This document shows positions 1 to 6,325 of a stretch of 64,000 nt of DNA, piece by piece. Position numbers and translations under genes: made by a program. The notes below the pieces were generated by a model. It worked only from the letters and a program-made list of their open reading frames with translations. It had not been told where the DNA came from and made no database searches. Source of the stretch: Azoarcus sp. (GTDB lineage Bacteria > Pseudomonadota > Gammaproteobacteria > Burkholderiales > Rhodocyclaceae); contig JAUSOD010000056.1 of the NCBI GenBank assembly GCA_030656215.1, positions 1 through 64,000 on the forward strand. Reading direction: 5' to 3'. Numbering within the stretch: position 1 is the first letter of the stretch; every line of letters begins with the position of its first letter.

Positions 1-14
1 AGGGAACAAGTCAT

Positions 15-131
15 AGTCTGACGACCATAGCTGCCTGGTCCCACCCCTTCCCATCCCGAACAGGACCGTGAAACAGGTACGCGCCGATGATAGTGAGATT
101 CGCTCTCGTGAAAGTAGGTCATCGTCAGACT
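15..131 (+). rRNA. rrf: 5S ribosomal RNA
   Basis: The two ends pair as the 5S terminal helix (AGTCTGACGA with TCGTCAGACT). The interior has the usual 5S landmarks: CCCATCCCGAAC, a GTGAAAC-like stretch, GCGCCGATGATAGT and GTAGGTCATCG. The length of about 117 nt fits bacterial 5S. It is the last gene of an rRNA operon whose 23S gene would lie before the window; bases 1-14 are the 23S-5S spacer. The ends were set by helix pairing and may be off by a base or two. Confidence 0.95.
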
Positions 132-142
132 AACCCCATACA

Positions 143-178
143 AAACCCCGGTGCAATCCATGCGCCGGGGTTTCGTCC
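143..178 (+). terminator. Terminator of the rRNA operon
   Basis: A GC-rich stem (AAACCCCGG at 143-151 pairing with CCGGGGTTT at 165-173) lies a dozen bases after the 5S gene. The T tract is short (TTTCGT). Its position makes it the rRNA operon terminator. Confidence 0.75.
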
Positions 179-259
179 GTCTACCCTTGAGCCTGCCAGA
201 TCGCAATTTCGGTCTGCACATCCCCAGATAAATGGCGACTGAGGGATGCGTTTTCATTA

Positions 260-301
260 TTGATGGGGGTCAATCCAATTTTGCTCTGTGCTCACTAGAA
301 T
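260..301 (+). promoter_or_regulatory. FNR/Dnr-type box and -10 element for the cytochrome c5-like gene
   Basis: TTGAT-GGGG-GTCAA (260-273) matches the FNR/Dnr consensus TTGAT-N4-ATCAA at 9 of 10 positions. Exactly 22 bp downstream is TAGAAT (296-301), a good -10 element. This spacing is that of a class II activated promoter (box centred at -41.5) and predicts a start near 308. The nosR and nosZ promoters have the same layout. Which CRP/FNR-family regulator binds cannot be told from sequence. Confidence 0.75.
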
Positions 302-367
302 TCATTCACTACCGGTGAATTACGTTCATCGGCTGTTCAAGCCTAATAGAGAGACGGAGTAAGCTAA

Positions 368-778
368 ATGAAAAAGACCCCATTGATTCTGGCAGTAACG
401 CTTTCGGTGTTACTGGCTGCCTGTGGCGGACAGGATTCGGGTACCGCGACGGGTTCGGCGCCAGCGCCAGCGCCGATCGCAGCTGCGCCGGCGCCGGTTG
501 CGGCAACTCCCGCACCTGCCGTAAATGCCGTGGGTGAGAGTGTCTATAAGAAGACTTGCGCGTTGTGCCACGCAGCCGGTGTCGCCGGTGCCCCCAAGCC
601 TGGAGACAAGGCGGACTGGGAGCCGCGTATTGCGCAGGGCGCCGACACGCTGCACAAACATGCGATAGAGGGCTACACGGGTTCCAAGGGCATGATGCCG
701 CCGCGTGGCGGTGGCGCATCTCTGACGGATGACGAGGTGAAGGCTGCCGTTGATTACATGGTGGTCAAGTCGCAATAG
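368..778 (+). CDS. Cytochrome c5-like monohaem lipoprotein
   Basis: 136 residues. The start has GGAG eight bases upstream. A signal peptide ends in the lipobox LLAAC (lipidated Cys19). An Ala/Pro-rich linker (about 30-52) then joins a class I cytochrome c domain with haem motif CALCH (64-68) and a GMMPPRGG segment supplying the axial Met. The C-terminal part (LTDDEVKAAVDYM) is typical of the cytochrome c5 family. It should be a membrane-tethered periplasmic electron carrier. Its FNR-type promoter matches those of nosR and nosZ, so I infer, without proof, that it carries electrons in denitrification, possibly to NosZ. It is monocistronic, ending at a terminator. Confidence 0.9.
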   Translation: MKKTPLILAVTLSVLLAACGGQDSGTATGSAPAPAPIAAAPAPVAATPAPAVNAVGESVYKKTCALCHAAGVAGAPKPGDKADWEPRIAQGADTLHKHAIEGYTGSKGMMPPRGGGASLTDDEVKAAVDYMVVKSQ

Positions 779-803
779 GACTCGCTGCCAAGTGCGCAAG
801 AGT

Positions 804-830
804 GGAGGCCCGTGTGGCCTCCATTTTTTT
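804..830 (+). terminator. Rho-independent terminator after the cytochrome gene
   Basis: GGAGGCC (804-810) pairs with GGCCTCC (816-822), followed by seven T residues. It lies just after the cytochrome stop codon and also separates this gene from the convergent nos operon tail. Confidence 0.9.
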
Positions 831-873
831 CGACACTCTTCGTCCAGCAGACGGAGCTGTTGGCGATATCCGC

Positions 874-1506
874 CTAGTGCGTATGCGTTGCGTGGTTGGC
901 GTCGCGTAAGGTGGCGACAGTGCTGCTGTCGATTGCATCGAAACGAAGCACACGTCCTCCATGTTCGGACACGAAGGCGGTGGCCTCGTCAATGCTCGCG
1001 AATGCTGGGATGTCCGGACCCCGCATCGGCCCGTAGACCTTGGCCCCGATGACGAAGAAAGCCGTTCTGGCAGCCAGCCAGCTTGCACGCAGGTGATCGG
1101 CCACATAAAGGGCTTCGACATCGTCGGCGGTGTGCGCCTGGTCAAATCGGGCCGGCTCATCAAGGAACATGAACAGGTCCACCGCGGAGTCGAAGAAGTG
1201 CGCCGTGCCATCCTTGAATATGAGCTGTGCCGCCCAGGTCGGATAGCGCGCCGGATACATGCCGCACACCGGGCAACGGGCGTCGGTGGGGATGGGGCGC
1301 GCATCGTACTTTCCGAGTCCCGAAGCGGAGTCCCAGGCATGGGCTGAAGACGTCCGCGATGGGGTGACGACGCAAATGTCCTCGGCGGGCGGGTAGAAGT
1401 CTGCCGGCGAGCGCTGGGCGTACTGCAGGAACATTCCGCCCGCGGCTGCAAGGCAGACTGCAGCGGTGCCGAGCAGGGCCGTGCGCGCGGTATGGCTGAC
1501 AGTCAC
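874..1506 (-). CDS. Second NosL-family protein, CxxCGM type
   Basis: 210 residues, starting with GTG that overlaps the previous stop codon (GTGA). An N-terminal hydrophobic segment (about 10-28) is probably a membrane anchor; no lipobox is visible, unlike the canonical NosL upstream. The NosL-domain signature is CPVCGM (Cys78, Cys81, Met83), followed by the family's aromatic periplasmic region and a C-terminal stretch like the canonical copy (GGRVLRFDAI against GGKILRFADV). It ends with a His-rich tail (HATHTH). NosL proteins bind Cu(I) and help assemble the copper centres of nitrous oxide reductase. This paralogue closes the nos operon and may be a second copper chaperone or a reductant for the site; that role is inferred. 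Confidence 0.8.
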   Translation of the reverse strand: MTVSHTARTALLGTAAVCLAAAGGMFLQYAQRSPADFYPPAEDICVVTPSRTSSAHAWDSASGLGKYDARPIPTDARCPVCGMYPARYPTWAAQLIFKDGTAHFFDSAVDLFMFLDEPARFDQAHTADDVEALYVADHLRASWLAARTAFFVIGAKVYGPMRGPDIPAFASIDEATAFVSEHGGRVLRFDAIDSSTVATLRDANHATHTH

Positions 1507-1877
1507 GGCAAGAATTCGGCCAACGTCGGATCGCGCAGCAGAGCCTCGATCACGGCGCGGACATTCGCTTCGGGGGTGGCGTCGGGATGGGTGAGGGGGT
1601 CTGCGACGACCCGGCCGTTGGTCAGGTGCAGGTGGTTGGGGTAAGTGGCGAGGTCGGGGTGTGTGGGCGAGGTGTCGATTCCTTGGGCGCCACCAACCGT
1701 TGCTTCATCACCATGCCAGCGTAAGGAGTAGGCGTCCGCTGCCGCGTAGCGCACGGTGAGTATCACGCCGTTGTTCAGCGACACGGTGATCGCATCCTGG
1801 GTGAGTTTTGGCTGCGTAAGCAGACAGGCACTGAAGTCGCGGAGGATGTACTGGAGGAGTTCGGCATGCAGGCTCAT
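1503..1877 (-). CDS. Small DUF6516/TumE-like protein in the nos operon
   Basis: 124 residues, no signal peptide and no membrane segment. The C-terminal half (about 68-110) has a HPDLATYPNHLHL segment followed by a glycine turn and a run that predicts helix. This resembles the DUF6516/TumE family, in which an (aspartate/asparagine)-x-x-HHPxxxTFPHH-like segment is conserved. I recognise this by eye only. TumE is the toxin of a toxin-antitoxin pair. Here the gene is coupled to both neighbours by 4-bp stop/start overlaps inside a nos operon, so a denitrification-linked role is equally possible. The function is unknown. Confidence 0.65.
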   Translation of the reverse strand: MSLHAELLQYILRDFSACLLTQPKLTQDAITVSLNNGVILTVRYAAADAYSLRWHGDEATVGGAQGIDTSPTHPDLATYPNHLHLTNGRVVADPLTHPDATPEANVRAVIEALLRDPTLAEFLP

Positions 1878-2146
1878 CGCTGATTGATCTCCTTGAGGGC
1901 ACCGGTCATCAGTTGTCGGGCGGTGTCGTGGGTGTCGCGCAGGATGCGTGCCGCCAAGTAGTGCTCATAGGCCGGATGCTCGGGAATTTCGCTGCGGGAG
2001 ATACGACCAAGCAAATCGGCCTCGTCGGCAACGCCCATGGCCTCGAGCACGGTCCGACGGTTTTCGCGTGTTTGGTAGATCAGACGCGCGGTGAGCTGCA
2101 TTTCCATGGCGTCGTCGGGGGTCAGTGCGTCGTAGAGTGGGTCCAT
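1874..2146 (-). CDS. Small unknown alpha-helical protein in the nos operon
   Basis: 90 residues, start chosen at 2146 because AAGGAT lies a suitable distance upstream and the gene begins 4 bases after nosL ends. The sequence predicts mostly helix and is rich in charged residues, with a central EIPEHPAYEHYLAARIL segment. It has no signal peptide, cysteine motif or convincing helix-turn-helix. It overlaps the next gene by ATGA, so the two are translationally coupled. If the downstream gene is a TumE-like toxin, this one sits where an antitoxin would, but it does not look like the DNA-binding TumA. I do not recognise the family. Confidence 0.7.
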   Translation of the reverse strand: MDPLYDALTPDDAMEMQLTARLIYQTRENRRTVLEAMGVADEADLLGRISRSEIPEHPAYEHYLAARILRDTHDTARQLMTGALKEINQR

Positions 2147-2150
2147 TGGT

Positions 2151-2693
2151 CTACATCCTTTGATCGTGGAGGGCACCGCCGTCGAGGACCACCATGGCCG
2201 GGGTGACGTCGGCAAAACGGAGGATCTTGCCGCCCCAGGCGTCGGCAAAGGTCTTGGCATCGGCCTCGCTGGAGAACGAGGCGATGGTTGGTCCCATGGA
2301 GCCTCGACGTTTGGAGCCATGGACGTAAATGGCAGTCTTCGCGTCGATCCAGTGCCCGCGCGGCTGGTCCCAGTCGGCCTTGCCCATATCCTGCACGTAC
2401 AAGGCGGTGACTCGGCGTGCCTGTTCCGGATTGAGATAGATCGAGAACATCTCCACCGTGTCGCAGAACCACTCAGGTGCAGCTTGGCCGGTGTAGTGGA
2501 TCTGAGCCTTGGGACCGGGATAGTCGGCGAGGAGCATGCCGTCGAGCGCGCAACTGGTGCTTTGGTCGATTTCCACTGCGACGCCGGTCGGTTGGCCGCT
2601 GCCGTCACCACTGCCGCAGGCGGCAAGTACGCCGGCTGCCGCAGCGGCGAGCAGGAAGTTGCGCCGGCTCATGCAGGCATGATGTGTGCACAT
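2151..2693 (-). CDS. nosL: NosL, copper-binding lipoprotein for nitrous oxide reductase assembly
   Basis: 180 residues. The start at 2693 is supported by GGAG seven bases upstream. A signal sequence with SRRNFLL and lipobox LAAC gives lipidated Cys26, so it is an outer- or inner-membrane-attached periplasmic lipoprotein. The canonical NosL metal motif CALDGM (Cys48, Met53) and the following DYPGPKAQIHY are present. NosL delivers Cu(I) for the copper sites of NosZ together with the NosDFY ABC system. It follows nosY by 40 bases and is cotranscribed with two small genes and a second NosL-like gene. Confidence 0.93.
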   Translation of the reverse strand: MCTHHACMSRRNFLLAAAAAGVLAACGSGDGSGQPTGVAVEIDQSTSCALDGMLLADYPGPKAQIHYTGQAAPEWFCDTVEMFSIYLNPEQARRVTALYVQDMGKADWDQPRGHWIDAKTAIYVHGSKRRGSMGPTIASFSSEADAKTFADAWGGKILRFADVTPAMVVLDGGALHDQRM

Positions 2694-2733
2694 GAAGTCA
2701 CTCCAGAAAAATGGGGGGCTGTATTGGCGCGGC

Positions 2734-3549
2734 TCATTTGCGAAAGCGCCACGTCGCGATGGCCAGCGGCGCCGCGATCCACGCCAACATCACCAGACCC
2801 AGCAACCAGGGCTTGGCCAATGCGGGCGGAAATACGGTGGCCAGGCCGTACAAGGTGCGTACGTCTTCGAGCGCGAAGATGTTGAGGATGCGAAACACGT
2901 CCGCCGGGTTGAGCAACAGCAGATAGGGGAAGATCTCGCCGCCCCACTGCCCGCCGGAAACGACCAGCGCGCCGAGCAGCAACAGGTCGAACACGAGCAC
3001 AAAGAAGAACCACATCGCGATGGCAAGCCCCGATGCACGGGTGCGGTCGGCGGCGAACACCGACAGCATCACTGCCAGGCTGAGGAAGGCGCAGCCGAGC
3101 AGCACCGAGCTGGCCATGAAGCCGAAGTAGTGGAACAGCGCATTGACGTCGAGTTGGGCCGACAGCACCAGGGCCACCAGGCCAAAGCCCGCCACGGTGG
3201 AGAAGGTCAGCGCGGCGGCGAGGCCGAGGTACTTGCCCAGCAGCAGCTCGCCGCGGGTGATCGGCATCGACAGCAACAGGTCGAGCGAGCCGCGCTCGCG
3301 CTCGCCGACGATGGCGTCGAAGCCGAGCACCAGCGCGATCAGCGGAATCAGGTAGATCACCAGGCTGACCAGACTGGCGATAGTGACCTCAATCGAGCGA
3401 AAGCCCACGGCTCCTTGTTGTGCGGCGCCAAAGTAGGCGATGACCAGCGCAAATGCAGTGAAGATGATGGCGACGGCCAGCACCCAGCGGTTGCGAATGC
3501 GGTCCCAGAACTCCTTCCCTGCGATGGTGGCGATCTGCGAGATTTCCAT
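2734..3549 (-). CDS. nosY: NosY, ABC transporter permease of the NosDFY complex
   Basis: 271 residues with about six hydrophobic membrane segments and the N-terminal AGKEFWDRIRNRWVL stretch typical of NosY. It carries the GERERGSLDLLLSMPITR loop common to ABC-2 type permeases. It forms the inner-membrane channel or force-transducing part with the ATPase NosF and periplasmic NosD, needed for CuZ maturation of NosZ. The gene starts 10 bases after nosF ends, with AAGGAGG just before the ATG. Confidence 0.95.
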   Translation of the reverse strand: MEISQIATIAGKEFWDRIRNRWVLAVAIIFTAFALVIAYFGAAQQGAVGFRSIEVTIASLVSLVIYLIPLIALVLGFDAIVGERERGSLDLLLSMPITRGELLLGKYLGLAAALTFSTVAGFGLVALVLSAQLDVNALFHYFGFMASSVLLGCAFLSLAVMLSVFAADRTRASGLAIAMWFFFVLVFDLLLLGALVVSGGQWGGEIFPYLLLLNPADVFRILNIFALEDVRTLYGLATVFPPALAKPWLLGLVMLAWIAAPLAIATWRFRK

Positions 3550-3559
3550 GTTCGCCTCC

Positions 3560-4573
3560 TTAGTCTGAAAAGCCGAAGAACACGTCTTCGAGCGAGGGCT
3601 CGCGCACGGTCAGATCGAGCACGCGGCCGTCCAGGCGAGCCAGTGCCTCGATGACCGCCATCTTGGCTTCACGTTGGCAGTGCACCGTTACATGTTCGCC
3701 GCTGGCTTCTATCGCACTGACCGGCAGATGTCCAAGCGCAGCACGGACGGCTGCAAAATCCTCCGCTGCGACCCGTACGGTGAAACGCAGGGGCAGGTCC
3801 ATCTGTTCGCGCAGCGCCTGTACGGTGCCAATGGCCTGCACCTTGCCGGCGGTCATGATCGCAAGCCGATCCACCCGCTCCTGGATTTCGGCCAGGATGT
3901 GCGAGGTGATCACCATGGTCACGCCCTCGCTCTTGAGTTGGCGCAGGATCGCGTAGAAGCCACGGATCGCTTCCGGGTCGAGGCCGGTGGTCGGTTCATC
4001 GAGGAACAGGATGCGCGGATTGCCGAGCAGTGCCTGGGCAAATCCCAGACGCTGGCGCATGCCTTTGGAGTATTCGCGCACCCGCCGTTTGGCCGCGTCG
4101 GCCAATCCCACGCGCTCGAGTGCCGCGCCGCTTTCGCGTGGTGACACGCCCTTGAGACGGGAGAAAAAGTGCAGGGTCTCGAGCCCGGTGAGGTTGTCAT
4201 ACAGCACCACGTTTTCGGGCAAATAGCCGACCGTACGGCGTACGGCCCGGAAATTGGCACCGGTGACAAGGGCGCCGCCGATGCGGATTTCGCCCGCAGT
4301 GGCGGGAATCAGGCCGAGCATCATCTTGAACAGGGTGCTCTTGCCGGCGCCGTTGTGCCCGATCAAGCCGAACAGCTCGCCGGGCAATACCGCCAGATCG
4401 ACGCCGTCCACCGCGCGGATGGCGCCGTAGTGCTTGCGCGCGCCGCGGGTGACGATCACTGCGGCGGCCGGGTCGGTGCCTGTGCCGAGGTCGGCGCTGA
4501 AGCCGACCTCAAGGCCGCTCCCGAGGCTGACGTCAGGCTGCGGCTTATTGGGAGCGAGGGAAATGTCTGCCAC
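3560..4573 (-). CDS. nosF: NosF, ABC transporter ATPase of the NosDFY complex
   Basis: 337 residues from a GTG start at 4573, chosen because GGAG lies 8 bases upstream; an ATG at 4639 would lie deeper inside nosD and has no better site. Walker A GHNGAGKST, signature YSKGMRQRLG, Walker B ILFLDEPTTGLD and the switch His in TSHIL are all present. The ATPase domain is preceded by about 40 residues rich in Pro, Gly and Asp (SLAPNKPQPDVSLGSG...) that ordinary NosF lacks. The start overlaps the 3' end of nosD by 29 bases. It powers NosY during copper-site assembly of NosZ. Confidence 0.93.
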   Translation of the reverse strand: MADISLAPNKPQPDVSLGSGLEVGFSADLGTGTDPAAAVIVTRGARKHYGAIRAVDGVDLAVLPGELFGLIGHNGAGKSTLFKMMLGLIPATAGEIRIGGALVTGANFRAVRRTVGYLPENVVLYDNLTGLETLHFFSRLKGVSPRESGAALERVGLADAAKRRVREYSKGMRQRLGFAQALLGNPRILFLDEPTTGLDPEAIRGFYAILRQLKSEGVTMVITSHILAEIQERVDRLAIMTAGKVQAIGTVQALREQMDLPLRFTVRVAAEDFAAVRAALGHLPVSAIEASGEHVTVHCQREAKMAVIEALARLDGRVLDLTVREPSLEDVFFGFSD

Positions 4574-5870
4574 GCCATTGGCTCCAGTCAGGGTTGTGCG
4601 GCTGCATCCGCGGTTTCGGGTCGACGATGCTCGGCGCACGCAGCAGCGGGAACTGCTGGCCCACCAGACGCAGGGTCTGTACTGCCGGGCTGGCGAGCAG
4701 CAGCTTCATCATCGGGTGCTGCCACGACAGGCGGTCCACCAGATCGTTGGCTTCGTACTGGACGTCACCCATGCCGTCGCCGTTGCGGTCCCAGCCCAGG
4801 TAATTGCTCCAGTAGTTGCCTTCCTTGTCGCCCCACGGCATGTCGCGCGCGCCGACGTAGCGCACCTGCTCACGGTTGGCGATGAAGTCGTTGCCTTCGA
4901 CTTCGTTGTTCTTGGAGCCGGCCCACAGGTGCACGCCCACCACGTTGTCGATGATGGCGTTGCCGCGCAGTACGTTGTATTCGGCGTCGTAGATGAAGAA
5001 GCCGCGCTGGTTGCCGGCGACGACGTTGTTCTCCACCACCGAGTCCTGGATGGTACGCAGCATGATGCCGTGATCCGAATTGGCCCACGCACGGTTGTTG
5101 CGCACGGTGATGCGGCGCACTTCCATCAGCGCGAGACCGCCGCGGTTCATCCAGGTATCGTTGTCTTCCCACACATTGTCATAGGCATTCATGTAGTGCG
5201 TGCCGTAGCGGCTGTGATGCAGCTTGTTGCCGCGAAACAGGGCGTTATGTGACACATCCACATAGAGTGCGTCGCGCACGAAGCTGATGTTGTTGCCGAT
5301 GATCTGCGCGCGATGGGTGTTGTACAGCTGGATGCCGTTGCCACGCTGCGAGGACTGGTATTCGCGCTTGCCGGTGATCAGGTTGTTCTCGATCCGGACG
5401 TCGTTGGCCTTCTCGATCCACAGCCCGAACAGGCTGTAGGTGATGTCGCAGTTCTGCACCACGGTACGGTTCGAGCCGGGAAAGACGTAGATGCCCGCAT
5501 TCTGTTCGCGCAGGCTGTCGCCGGAGTCGGACACGATCAAGCCGTCCAGGGTGACATCCTCGGCGGTAATGCGGATGGTGTCGCCCTTGAGGTTGCCCGA
5601 GATCGTCGGCCGGTCGAGCCCGCGCAGGGTCAGTGGCTTGGCGATGAGCAGGTTCTCGACGTAGCGCGCGCGTTCGATCTCGATCGTATCGCCGGGCGCC
5701 GCGCGCTCGATCGCCGCCTGGATTGACTCCCCGGGGGCGACGCGCAGCGTGGCGGCTGGTGCCGCACCCGCCCACGCCAGCAACGCGCCCGCGGCCAGCG
5801 TTGCGATCAGGGCGCGCAGGTGGCTCGAGGAAAAGCGGGCAGGGAGAAGGAGGGCGTGGGAGGAGGCCAT
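4545..5870 (-). CDS. nosD: NosD, periplasmic right-handed beta-helix protein
   Basis: 441 residues. A signal peptide ends near AAPAA (about 36-40). Many imperfect beta-helix repeats of the type x-V-x-x-N-x-I follow (for example VENNVVAGN, IIGNNISF, VRNNRAWAN), the carbohydrate-binding/CASH fold. NosD is the periplasmic partner of NosFY and is required for the CuZ centre of nitrous oxide reductase. It follows a membrane-protein gene by 7 bases in the nos operon. Confidence 0.95.
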   Translation of the reverse strand: MASSHALLLPARFSSSHLRALIATLAAGALLAWAGAAPAATLRVAPGESIQAAIERAAPGDTIEIERARYVENLLIAKPLTLRGLDRPTISGNLKGDTIRITAEDVTLDGLIVSDSGDSLREQNAGIYVFPGSNRTVVQNCDITYSLFGLWIEKANDVRIENNLITGKREYQSSQRGNGIQLYNTHRAQIIGNNISFVRDALYVDVSHNALFRGNKLHHSRYGTHYMNAYDNVWEDNDTWMNRGGLALMEVRRITVRNNRAWANSDHGIMLRTIQDSVVENNVVAGNQRGFFIYDAEYNVLRGNAIIDNVVGVHLWAGSKNNEVEGNDFIANREQVRYVGARDMPWGDKEGNYWSNYLGWDRNGDGMGDVQYEANDLVDRLSWQHPMMKLLLASPAVQTLRLVGQQFPLLRAPSIVDPKPRMQPHNPDWSQWRGRHFPRSQ

Positions 5871-5877
5871 CGCAGCG

Positions 5878-6306
5878 TCAAACGATCAGCAGCCCGGCCG
5901 ACTTCAGGCCGAGAAAGAGCACGGCGCCGATCAACAGGTTCTTGAAGCCGACATAGCAGATCATGTCCATCAGGTTCGCGTGCCGATAGTGCTTGCCCCA
6001 CCACGGGCCCTCCTTGACATAGGGCTTGGAGCCGAGGCGGATCAGGATCTCGAATACGCTCCAGCCGAACCACCAGCCGATGATCGCGCCGGCGTTCAGG
6101 TGCCCCATCGCGGCCAGCACCCAGACCACGCTGGCGGCCATGGCGAGCGCCAGTCCGGCTGCCTGCAAGGCCCGCTGCTGCTGGAAACCACTGCGGCTCC
6201 AAGGCCACAGGTGGTCCCAGGCCTCGGCCAGAATGCGCCGAAGGGCGCTGTTGCTGGAGGCGTAGGGCGGTTCTACCGGGTCGGTGACCATGCGCGGATC
6301 AACCAT
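5878..6306 (-). CDS. Unknown small membrane protein between nosR and nosD
   Basis: 142 residues, start backed by AAGGAG upstream. The first 45 residues are polar and probably cytoplasmic. Hydrophobic segments follow at about 47-67 and 71-90, and a last one at about 118-140. Conserved-looking aromatic and charged residues sit between them (KPYVKEGPWWGKHYRHANLMD). The gene is 19 bases after nosR and 7 before nosD, so it is part of the operon. I do not recognise a named family. A role with the NosR electron pathway or the NosDFY complex is inferred only from position. Confidence 0.75.
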   Translation of the reverse strand: MVDPRMVTDPVEPPYASSNSALRRILAEAWDHLWPWSRSGFQQQRALQAAGLALAMAASVVWVLAAMGHLNAGAIIGWWFGWSVFEILIRLGSKPYVKEGPWWGKHYRHANLMDMICYVGFKNLLIGAVLFLGLKSAGLLIV

Positions 6307-6325
6307 GTTGTTCTCCTTTCCGGTT

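Noticed and set aside
2686-3654. 322-codon open frame opposite nosY
   Set aside because: Very Gln/Glu/His-rich translation, which is the mirror of a hydrophobic membrane protein.
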